A DNA stretch of 64,000 bases from Gymnogyps californianus (Eukaryota; Chordata; Aves; Accipitriformes; Cathartidae): contig NC_059480.1 of assembly GCF_018139145.2 (NCBI RefSeq), positions 10,850,428 to 10,914,427 of the forward strand. The letters are read 5' to 3'. Below the pieces are notes generated by a model. That model was given only the letters and a program-made list of their open reading frames with translations, did no database searches and was not told the origin of the DNA. Below, in pieces: positions 41,701-53,700 of this stretch. How positions within the stretch are numbered: position 1 is the first letter of the stretch; each line of letters opens with the position of its first letter. A program made the translations under genes and the position numbers.

Positions 41701-44700
41701 AGTGGTGTTTTGAATTATTGCTCACTGTGGGGAATAAGATAAACTATATGAAGCACATTAAAGAAAGTAACTCCGTTTCCAAAAGTAATAGCTAGTTTTA
41801 CTGAGTTAGGCAACAAGCATCACCCAATAAATTGTTGACCCAGGAAACATATAGGTCTTGAGCTCAAATTTATTTTGTTTGTTAATCCTGCTGAGAGCCA
41901 GTATTAAAGTAAAAATACACATCTGACCTAAAGGTACCTTTTAAATATTTCTTAATTATTTTCTTCCCCCCACCTTGCCATGAAAAATCTTTATAGGGTT
42001 TTTCCATGAAAAAGTGGATGTCTGATTTGTTAATACTGGAATGAACTGGTCTTAGGAAAAAATGAACATTGTATGCTGTTGTCAAATGATTCTAGTACTC
42101 AGAATCTTTACTACCAAAAAGTTCATTCAGTTTCTGCTCTTGAGGAACTTGAAATGAAATTGTTACATTGCAAGTGAGCTATTCAAGCAAATGAGAAGTC
42201 TTTATTTTGATGGTTATAGTAAGTTTTCCTTCTAAGAACTATTAAATCAAGGGCAAAATTTTTATTCTATTTCAGCTTCATTGCTAATATGTATGTCATA
42301 GAAAGACAAGACATTGACTATAGTGGCTGATCCTTTTGGAGAACAAACTTCGGCTGAATAGCAACTGAAAATGGGAGATTATAAAGTAATATGGAACAGT
42401 AAAGGGATAAACACAAACAAACAGCAATGCCTTTCAGACTCTGTGGGAATGAAAGACTCTATATTATGTTTGGACCGCCTCATAAAATAAATGAAGCATA
42501 TCAAATAAATTAAGCTTTTCAATTAATTTCTAAAAAAGGAATAAAGAAAATTACTTTAAATGCCTCAATAAAATCAAGGGTTCCTTTTTCTTTAGACCCT
42601 GCCCCCCCCCAGTGGATGTTGACATAAAATCCATCTTGACCTGCTGACATTATGCAATTCTTTGCCTTCATAAGGTTTTGTTGGAAATGCTTTCCTTTGA
42701 AATAACTGAAAAATCATCTTCAGTGGAGCAATTTGTGCATCTACAATGTTTTCAAGAAAAACAATGGGTATGCAAACCTAAAGGTAAAAACAAGTCAAAA
42801 CAAGATGAACGTTCACCAGCTTTCCTAAGCCTCCTGACCACTCCACAAACACAGCATGGGATTCTGTCCCTCAGTAAAACTCTGCCCACTGCCGCAAGGG
42901 AAATCAGATAGAAGCTAATAAAATGTATCCTCCAACAAGACTGTAATAAGCAAAAGTAGATAAAACTTTCAGATAGTTTTCCAGGGCAGTTCCTCCACCA
43001 CTCTGCTTAAATGCCTCTTGTGTAAGTGGTAACTTGATGTTATTTATTTACTGAAGCTCATGAAAACTACTCACAGGGAGCCCTGGTGATCCCATTGCAC
43101 CAGATAAGCCTGGGTCGCCCTTTTCTCCACGTCTTCCAGGGTATCCCGTTTGTCCTTTCTTTCCTTGAGTACCTGGAGGTCCTTGCATACCACGGGGACC
43201 AGGAGGACCAGCACTACATGAGCAGAGGCCTTGATTTCCTATGTGAATGTGTCAAAATTACATTGAAACAGTTGCAAAATTAATACACAAAAAGTAACAC
43301 TGCCCTTTTTCTTTGCTGTGTGAGTAGAGCACAGAACATTTTATCTGTTTACGGCCTTCAAAGGAGTGAAGCATATCAGTCTCTTTTCACAGTGCTGAAT
43401 AACTGCTGCACAGACATGACTCTACTGACTTAGAAGCCCCAATGCCAACAAGCCATTTAACTCCACACTTTGATGGGCCTTATCCTCCAAGTTACCATAA
43501 ACTTCTTGCAAATTTAGGTCTGACATATCTGGCAAAGGTCTCATATTCAAACTGTTGCTATCCAGGTATACTTACCCTTTTCTCCTTTTTCACCTTTTCT
43601 TCCCGGAAGGCCTATCTGACCTTTTGCTCCAGGTTCTCCAGAGATCCCTCTGTCAGTACAGATTACACCTTTGAAAAAACAAATTGTACAGCTAGTATAA
43701 ATCAGGTTGACTGTTTCCACAGCATAGGTCACGTGTTCTCCGCTCCCTTATCTTGTTGTCCTCACATGAAAAGCTAGAGATCTTATGAAATGCTTTACAA
43801 GTCGTTGCTTATAGATCATACTACAAGAGTCAGTCTGGCTAGAGTTGATTTTGACACATTGTTTTTTCATTGCCACTACTTCTTCCTTTTTCCACTGTAG
43901 AACCTTACCACTGTTGTTTCTTTACTAAAGGATGCTGATTTGGGTTTCTTCCCCAACTTGCTGGTTTTTTAACTTCAGGTGATATATTTTTAGGGACCTT
44001 TTTCATATATGTTACTTTGTGGGTTTAAATTACCCAGAAAACTACAAAAATCTTGACATCTCACTGATCGACAACTAATAGGAGAAACATGTTTTCTACA
44101 TCATATAAAGTTTGATATATCTGTCAAAATGCACTTTTCACCTCTATGTTTTTTGTAGGACCAACAAAAGCAATGAATCTTTTAATATGCACAATGATAT
44201 TATCACCATATAAATTGCTGTTGAACCTACTGGGTAGTCCAGGTAAGCCTTGTCTTCCTGGCTGTCCTGGTAGGCCTGGCGGTCCAGGAAATCCAGGTCT
44301 TCCTGGAATTGATTCACCTGTTCCAGGGAAACCAGGGTCACCTTGAAAACCTTGAGGTCCTGGTGCTCCACTTACTCCTGGCAGGCCAGGCAGACCTATA
44401 AAGAAAATAATGGTATATGGCCCATACGGTTTCATAGTAACGATTACTACAAGATATCAAGGAGGAAATTACAGACCATTCAGAACTGTCCTGAAGAAGA
44501 GCTTCTATATAACAAAGACTTAAATCTAAATCTTTAGGTTTTCCAGGATTCCCAGGAAAAGAGGCTGCTGCTTTAGACCTTCAAATGCTTCTTTTCCTCC
44601 ACCCCATTATCTCTTTTCCAGACATCCCCGTTATTCTAGTTCCTTATACAGAGCAAAGTCATCCTCATCACCTTCCTTTATATCTTTTTGAGATGGAGAA

Positions 44701-47700
44701 TAGAATTTTTGAGCACAGCACTCCAGATACAGGCATACTATGGATTTACAGTGCATGGTAGCATTCTGCTTTGTCTTCTGTTCCTTTTCTAGTAATTCCT
44801 AGAAACTGTTCTGTTTGGATCATTTTGGTTCTTTTTTGGCCACTCAGTGCTGAGCTAATATTTTTATTCAACCCTCTGTAGAGCTCAAATCGTTCCTGTT
44901 GGTGACTTGCATCAAGCAAGAACAAAGAACAGCTTTCTTTTAGCTGTTTTCTCTCCTACTGGGATATAGTTCACATTTTATCCCCTACTTCTCTTACTTG
45001 TTCCATCATCTCCTGGTCTTCCTAGCAGGCCTGCAGGACCAATTGGTCCAACTGACCCCATATCACCAGCAGGACCCGGAAATCCAGGATCTCCCTGTGG
45101 ACCTACACAGAATTATAAAAACACGTGAATTGAACACCTTATGCAACTGACAGCTTAAATCTAAATTAAACTGTAACCAAAATTATAATTTGGGAATTAC
45201 ACAAAAGTAAAATACGGTAACTTCTTTTGCCTTTATGAAACATTTTAAAATGTGTAACAATTTCATTTTAAGGTGGGAGGATTTGGTTACTTTTCTACGG
45301 ATTCCTGCCCATTTCGTGGGCACAGTTTTAACTATTCACCACTCCGTAGTAGTATCTTTGTGCTACATATTTCAGAATGCTGAGAGAAGTGTTTGCCCAA
45401 AATAAATACATGTAGCATTTAAAACAAATGTGAATCTCATGTTATGCACATTTGGCCATATATTAAAAAGCATATTTTCAAAATCGCTATAATGAATAAA
45501 TTTTAAAATTGCAATTAAATAGTGATAAAGAAAACCTGAATCAGATATAAAGGGCTTCATTAAATTGGAAAAACAAAATATTGATAGTAGTTCTGTTCTC
45601 AAACAATTCTGCTAAAGGCCTCTTTCTCTGAAGAATGTATCCACTTACATACCATGCACATGATTAAATGTTACTTGAGATATTAAGCACGGGGTTAAGT
45701 CTTTTGTTGCATGGGCTGGAAACACACAGAAGCCGATGGAAAACAAATTTAATTGATTTTTGGATGAGGCCTCTATCTAATGGGGAGGTTCTGCTGAACT
45801 GAGGTTGTGTTGTAACTTACTTCTGCATTCACAATCAGCGTTTGCTGCACTAGAAATACAATTTATGGTAAGTTCTCTGTTAAAAGTCTTACAATACAGG
45901 CTCCCCAAGTGTGAGATGCTAAAGCAAATCCCTTCCAGGCAGCAGGCTTGGCTGTTCCCCACTGCCTCCTGCTACGAAACAAGAACTTCCACACACCTTT
46001 TCACCAATTAGATGATAAAGATGGGGATAAAGGGAGCTGGGACATAAAAACTCAGCCTGAGGTTTAGACAGGAAGGTAATAAGATTGACAGGTATTCTGT
46101 TGGGACTACTAGTTCCAGGATTTCACCCCTGCTACGCAATAGGAAGTTTAATTGTAGTCTATAATCTATGTTGTGGCAATTCTGAAAATAGGAATTCTAA
46201 ATTACAATGGGAAGGTTGGTTTTCTCATTTGCCATCCATTATCCAACGTGGGCTTATTTTTCATAGCTTTTCCTTAAATATGCTTAGGTCCAATAACTAG
46301 GGATAGTCCTGCAGATCTAGCTGTGACTGTATGCATAAAGATTTTTCAAGCAAACGTTTAATCTGAAACTTGTATGTTTAACGTAGTTCCAGTAAGATCA
46401 GCAAGACACAAACAAACACAGAATGTGGCCGCTAGGAAGATAATGTTTTAGGATCCTGTCCCCAGAATCCCTAGTGATCACTTTCAAACACCTTAGCAAA
46501 AGAAGTCCTACACAATTCATACAGCAGAAAGACTAGTTAAAACTAGCTATAACCTTTTATAGGAAGCAGCGGAGTTCCAACAGCTCCAGGAGGACCTGGG
46601 GGCCCTTCTTCTCCTGGATCCCCCTGTAAGAGTCCAACAATAAATTTTACTGATAGATACAAATATGCAGTGTGCTAGCATGTAACTGAAAATTTCAACA
46701 ATGGTGGGGTATGTAAGGATGTGACACATATCACCTGGGAAACTCGATTTTGACACTTTATAGCATTTAAAACCAGGCAAAAAGATTTAAAATAATCATT
46801 ATCTTTCAGGTTACTAGTGACTAAACAGTAATATACCTATCGCACATATCTATTTGAGTCTTCAGAACTTGTGACTGCTGTATTTGATTTCATTCATTTA
46901 TTGTAAAGATGAATCAATTACAGTAAATCTGTACCCATTTAATTGAGACATTTTGATTCAACAACCAAGCTGTAATTATTTGCCTTAAAATTCTATACCA
47001 GAATTTGGAAATTACTTCTATGATGACAGATAAGCATTAAGAAAAGAGGTTTCACAGTCTGACAGATATTATCGATGGTAAGAGATACTCAAAGCTCTTA
47101 CAAGAAGTTTAAAACATCTGCATCAGGGAAACATAAAAGTGCCTACTTAATGGCAAGGAAAATCACTTCTGCTTGGAGGATTTCTAAATTAGCTTGGATT
47201 TTGATATTTAGAATTGCAAGTGAAGTGGACTTTAGGGAAGTCTTTTATGTGGCAAATTGTATTAGACTTTTTGCTTTGTAGATTAGGAATCAACCCTGCT
47301 CTCGGCAGCAAATGGGAACTGAGAAAACAAGAATGTGAATGTGGGAACTGCGTAGTGAGGCTGCATTCCTGGGACTGGAGTTCAGGGCCTTTTAGGACAC
47401 GGAGAAGGAGAACTGGGACTGCAGAACTGGATACCCATTCTTACACAAGTGAAAACAAGGAGTCCATGCCTCTTTCTGGGCTTTTTTTTAAACTGATATC
47501 TCTACGATATTTCTGGAGCTGTCACTGACTGCTGTCCTCTTGACCTTTGGCCTTTTGGCTGGCCTTTTTCCTTTGACTGTATCTCACAGAATGAAATAAC
47601 ACCCTTGTGTCATCTTTGGCTATTTTAAACAGTAATGTAAATTTGTCTTCCCTAATGACATAGAAGAGTCTTCTGTGTGGCAGGAAAGAAAAAATAAACC

Positions 47701-50700
47701 TAGCATTTTTCTTCCTCTGATAAACTTACAAAGCATTTTGAGATCTGAAATTAATTTAATGATGATAAAAGTATCAAAGATTTGTACAATAGATATGGCC
47801 CAAGTCTTATATGACTTTCATGCTGATTTTAAAATGACACAACCAGAACACAAGAAAGAACTGAAGAGTCAATGAGGCAAGATGAAAAATTTCAGTTCTT
47901 GGTATCTCCTTAAGTGACAAATTCCACTCTGAATGGTCTCTGAAAATCTATGTCTTTAGGCTGTTAGGTCTTACGACCCTCTCTGGATGGCAGCTTTGTA
48001 CTTGCTGTGGTACAAGCAAGTGTACACTGTTGGTAGACTCCTACATAGTGGCATATATACGTTTGGATTACTTCGTTGACTGATACTGTTTTCTCTTCCC
48101 ATAAAAATTTCAGGAGACTCGACTTGCCAACAGTTTATTTAAAAAAAAAAAAAATGCCAAAAATGTCCAAGAGAAGCGTATCTCTACTGTATTCTGTGAC
48201 CTGGAGTCTTCTTAAAATGAACGCTTATAATCACTTACCAGTTTTACTGATATCTTTATTAAGCATTAAACACTGTATTTGTTCTGTAAGTTTCTATAGC
48301 TTTATATAATGTCAATGGCCAAGAACATTTTGCACTGCCTGTAAAGACCATTCATTATTTTAATGAGACTCATTCCATTAGTAGCAGAGACAAATGGTCT
48401 CGGAGTGATTTCAACAGGACTCATATCCTCCCTTGTATTTTGTCTGAAGAAGGCATTCTGTGTTTTCTCATATTTATCTCAGAATGGTTGAGGTTAGAAG
48501 GGACCTCTGGAGGTCATCTTGTCCAACCTCCCTGCTCAAGCAGGACCGCCTAGAGCTGGTTGCCCAGGACCACGTCCAGACAGCTTTAGAATATCTACAA
48601 GGATGGAGACCAGTGCTGAATAGAGGGCAAGGATCACCTCCCTCAGCCTGCTGGCAATACTTTTCCTAATGCAGCCCAGGATATCGTTAGCTGCCTTCGC
48701 AGCAAGGGCATGTTGCTGGCTTATGTTCAACATCCACACAGTGTTGCCAATGTTTAGACTTAGGGATCAAAAGGTATGCCAACAATTCCTTGAAGACCAT
48801 TCTTTGCTCTAAGTAACAGTCAGCATTTTTTTAAAGATGAAATCTACTTTGAATGCAACTGTGTTTTCTGAGTCTCTTTCTTTCTCTTAAATCTGAATTC
48901 ATCTTAGATTCTCTTTGAATGTGTTTCAGAAAATCTGTGTGAGGACGGGCTATTCTCAGCAAGGTTTTTGATCATATTCTTGTTCCTCCAGTTTATATGA
49001 TTTTTAGCAGATCGTAAGCAACACCTGGTGACGCTAGATGAACAGTTGATGTAGTCTAGATAGATCTGCACTCTTCAGGAATAATCAGATTTATCCAATT
49101 GTTTCCCAAGCAAAACTACAGCATCTCTGCAATCATTCCGAATTTTGCATATCTGTATGAGTTAACCTGATTTTTTTCAAGTTGTGGCTATACTTGATTT
49201 GTTTTCTTTTGCTCCATGCATTAGCAATTGTAATTTCATCTTTCCAAATCATTACTGCAGGCATTCAACCTTTTCCCTACCATAATCTACCAACAATTAA
49301 TTATTTTTGCTTACTGTTTGTAGTGTTAACCGATAGCTTCTCAGGCTGTGGGCTAATCAATAGAGACTGAAGAATGCACTGTTCTGTCTATACAATGTCT
49401 TGTCTCAAGTTTGTTAATGATGCCCCCAACTAAAACAATATGCACATCAGAGTGAGTACCTTTTAACAATAAAACACTTAAGGTTTGATTCTATTTTTGG
49501 GGAGTAATAGACTGTAATGATTTTTCTGTTTAAATAAGACATGCAATGTTTCTGTCTAATTAGTATCTGAATGATCCCACATTGTTGTGAAGCTGCTAAT
49601 GGGCAAATGGGAAAGAAATGAACATCCATAGGCAATTTTTTTTCCCCCAGGTATGACTACATAAATGAAATCTTGGCTTAAGAAGCTGATCTAGCACTCT
49701 CCTGGCAGTCCTAACTTTGAAACAAGTAAGCCTGTTACTAAACTAGATGTTTTTATTGTACTTTTACTTATTTACTCCATGTGTTTGTCATTTCTCATTA
49801 GTAAACCTGCTTCTTGAAAACCTGTTTGTTGCTTTTTATTTGTCTGCTTTCAACTGTGTCTTTAGCAGTATACTGCATATGGGAAGTTTGGACCAGCCAC
49901 AGTTTACTTCTTTTTGTCATTACAGATGATGTAGAGTGTGTTCCAATCTTAACCTTCAATTTATAACAGAGGTGATTCTTGCTCAAATCTCTTGAGTGTC
50001 ATTCCTCTGATTTCACAGGTGCAACTAATCGTGCTTTAAGAAAAATTACTGTTTTATATGCAGCTTTCCAAAAAGATTATTTCAGAGGGAAATAAACACT
50101 TCTTGACTTTTGTATTTCAGAATATTTAGAGCCAAGGTCATTAGCGTCACAATTTCTGTAATATTGTTTTTGTCCTCTGTACTGTAGTAATAACTTTGAT
50201 GATGAGCTTTTTCAACCTTGCTGTCTCTATTGATGATCCTGTCACTCACCTTCTTTGTTGCAGCATTTCACTTCTCTTGCTCATACCCTGCTGACCACTT
50301 GGACCCTATCCCAGTGACTCCCCAGACCTTCCCCTGGGTAGACTCACTGCTGCTTTGCTCCTTCTAGAGTAGCATCCAGAAATATTTTTTCCTTCTGAAT
50401 GTGCTTTAGCATTGTAGATTCCACAGAAAATATGATAGTTCCCTTCATTCAAGTTTTTGTTGTTAGTCAGAATTACAATATGATCCAGTATTCAGAATTA
50501 CAATATGATCATCAGTTCTGCAGCCTGCAGAAGAGGATTCCATAAAATTATATCCTGAAATGTCACTGGACTGGCACCTGGGTCTTCTGAAATTGTATTA
50601 AGCATCTCTTCCATGCTTTTCAGATGAATATTCTCCTCTTTTACTGCTTAGCTCCCCAGACACCTACACTTCTAATCCCTAATGGAAAGCGGCATGTATT

Positions 50701-53700
50701 GTAAAATAAAAAATGGCTAGCGTCATCTAAGTGAGCAAAAGTAGGAAATGTTTAAACAAAGCTGGTGTGAAGGAGTCCTATTTCCATTCTGGTAAGCATC
50801 TTGGAAAAGCTACTTATGTGAACAGGTTGAACACATGCAAAGAGATTTGGTAAGTCATGCAAACAAGCCCATCTGAATCAAATTTTGCCACCTCATTTGG
50901 TGCCAATTATCATACTAGTTCATAGACCAAAGTTTATAGGATCGTACTGTTACCTAAACAGCAGGTTCCTTTACCTAGCATACCTCTCTGGGGAATGCAG
51001 CTCAACCATGAATAACTTGCAGAGTACTACAATCCATGAATTAGATAGCTATACTGGTATAGTTAAAGGTAACTATTGGCAATTGGGATTAACCAATTCC
51101 TATGGTACACGAAATGGAATTCCCACTCTCATATGCACCAAGCAGGAATGTTTACTTACATTGTTATTTACTACCATGGTGTTGAGTAACTATGACTATT
51201 ATGAAAACAGTAAATCTTAAAAGTAATTATGACTATATAAAAGGAAATGGTCGGATAAGCAGGTACGTTTGGGAGGAATCATTAGCAGTTATATAGGGGA
51301 GTGTGTCTGTGTGTGCGCGCACGCACATGCATGCATGCATGCGTGTTTGTTGGTTTTTTTACCTGTATGCCTGGATAGCCAGGTTGTCCAGGAAAACCAG
51401 CAAATCCTGTTTCCCCCTGGAAAGGATCACATAAATATAATTTGATTAATCTGTTAAGACATTAATATAATTAATTGAACAAAAATCAGTAAGGCAGTCA
51501 TACAATATTGTAATGTTATAATAGCATCCACAGTTTGTTTCAGAAAATTCACTGGGTTTGTACAAGAGATGGTATGTTTCATAGAATCTCTTCGGTTAAA
51601 AAAAACCACAACATGTATTGCCAGGTTATTTAGACAGTGGTCAGCGGATTCAGTGTAGCTGGGGCACAGAACTAGCTGGAATACATACCAGCAGACTCTA
51701 ATAGACTGTCTGCTTAATACAGCTGAAATTGGTTTGCTGCCTGCTGAATGACCCTCTTAAACTATTATTGCATGGAAAGCAGCTGCATATCAACTCGTCC
51801 TCTCCTTTTATGATCTACTAATACACTCATCCATCCAGTATTCAAACTCTTTAGGTAGGCAGTGGTAAAAAACAAAGTAAAAAGTAGTTTTGCAGATAAA
51901 ACAGTCACCTGAAACATAACTCTACATCCACGTATCTGTACATTAATGTGATTTATGAATAGCATGATCATTACCTTAACTAGATTTGAAAATGAGCTGG
52001 GGAGGTAGGAAAAAGGGCAAGATGTAGATCTATATACCTACATCTGTTGTTCTTTACTCCAGTAAGTTGTTGTAAGTTCATAACTAACATTTAGCAGACT
52101 TAACAGCAAAACTGGAATTTCTTGAGCTAGGAAGATGAACAAGACATGCACATAACACAAAATTACACAAACAATGTCACCATGGCAAACAAAGTTAACA
52201 TGCTGTGTAACTTTTCTATCATGCTATATGCATGTCTCACTGGCTTTTCTTCGTGCTTGCAACTTCAAAGCCCATTAGCCAATTTCAGCCAAATTTCAGA
52301 GTGGCAGAAATTCAAAGACAGAGTTCATACAACTTCTGTGGTGACAGGTAGCAGGAGAGAAAGGAAGGAATGCAATGTGAGCTATCAAGTATGTGGCAAT
52401 TCCAAATCTGCACAAATTCACAGAAAACCAAATCTCACTGATCCCACTGTTCAGAGAGCTGCTTATACTTTATGTCTTCTTACCTTCATGCCAGGAAAAC
52501 CTGCAGGTCCATAAGAACCAGGATTACCCTGATAAAAGCAAGTACAATGTGAGCTAAAACAGTAAAAGCTTATTCGAAATTACACCTATTCAGAACTGCT
52601 GAGCAGTTAATGTTCCTTAGATAATTATTACTTGGTATATTTCCCAGTAATATTATTATTCAGAATTGTTGAGCAGTTAATATTCCTTAGATAATTATTA
52701 CTTGGGATATTTCCCAAAAACTTTGCAAAGTTTTTGCAAATACTTTATATGAGACATGGGCATGAATTTGAACTATAGACCAAAGTAAACCAGACAGGTC
52801 TTCACTTAATTTTTTTATCATATTGCACCAAGCACAGTAGTGGACATGTTGCTCCATGTGAGCACTGTAATGCAAATCAAGCACAAGCTGCTGTAAAAAA
52901 CTGCCATCGGCACGTATGGAATACATTAAAATTGCTGTGTTAGTACTATGCTATTCCAGAGAAGCTTTGTGCAGCTCTAAATATTTAGAGGATAACCCTA
53001 CAGATTTACTTTCTTTCCAAGGACAGAAAGTATGTATGAGCTTATGTTTAAGTCTGAGACAGGGTGAGTCCCAGGGCAGGACTCCTAAATATTCTATACA
53101 GAAAGTATGACAGACTAGTTTAAAAAAATCCTTAAAATCTTAGAAATGCAAACTTAAACTGCCAAATATATTATGAACCTAATTATAGTGAATTTGTGAA
53201 ATAATTTATTCTGCAACTTCCTTACCTGTAATCCAGGGAATCCAGGAATGCCTTTTTCACCCTTTTCTCCTCTCCCAAGTGTACCCTGGAGCATTCAAAA
53301 TATTTTGTTTAAACAAGATGCTCAGTGAAGTTTGCCATAAATTTTAATTTTTGTGCATGTTTATTAAGTTCTGTATATGTTAGGTTAATGGATCTTGTTT
53401 CACTTGCTAGACTCAATCACTGGGGCTTACTTCATACAACACCACTAGCAGTGCCTATGTAGCTTCAGTTATTCAAGGAACCTGCTATGGTCTCTTCTCC
53501 AAGCTTAATATGCTTTCAGCAGTTTAATTTTTTTTTTTTTTTTTTTTTTTTAAAGCTCTGGACATCTTTTGGGCTGCATCAGTCCACTTCTCAGTTCCTG
53601 CTTCTAACTAACAAGTGTACTATTAGCTACATGGATAGCTAGTACAGGAGCAAGCATATAAAGCCCATCTGTTTCAAAATAAATCTGATATAAAAACATC

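Larger units (their letters stand above)
43669..46553 (-). other. COL4A4: COL4A4 introns between w16 and w13
   Basis: Introns of 562, 602 and 1451 nt. A 24-nt Gly-Phe-Pro-like phrase occurs on the opposite strand at 44537-44560; otherwise nothing seen. Confidence 0.5.
46624..51362 (-). other. COL4A4: 4.74-kb COL4A4 intron between w13 and w12, the longest here
   Basis: Contains a CR1 fragment (48472-48742), a 25-bp-spaced direct repeat (50467-50510) and an alternating purine-pyrimidine tract next to the donor of w12. No further exon was found although the intron separates the two exon-phase classes. Confidence 0.6.

Noticed and set aside
51583..51610. CATAGAATCTCTTCGGTT followed by an A-run, like a CR1 3' end
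   Set aside because: Too short and lacks any adjoining CR1 sequence.
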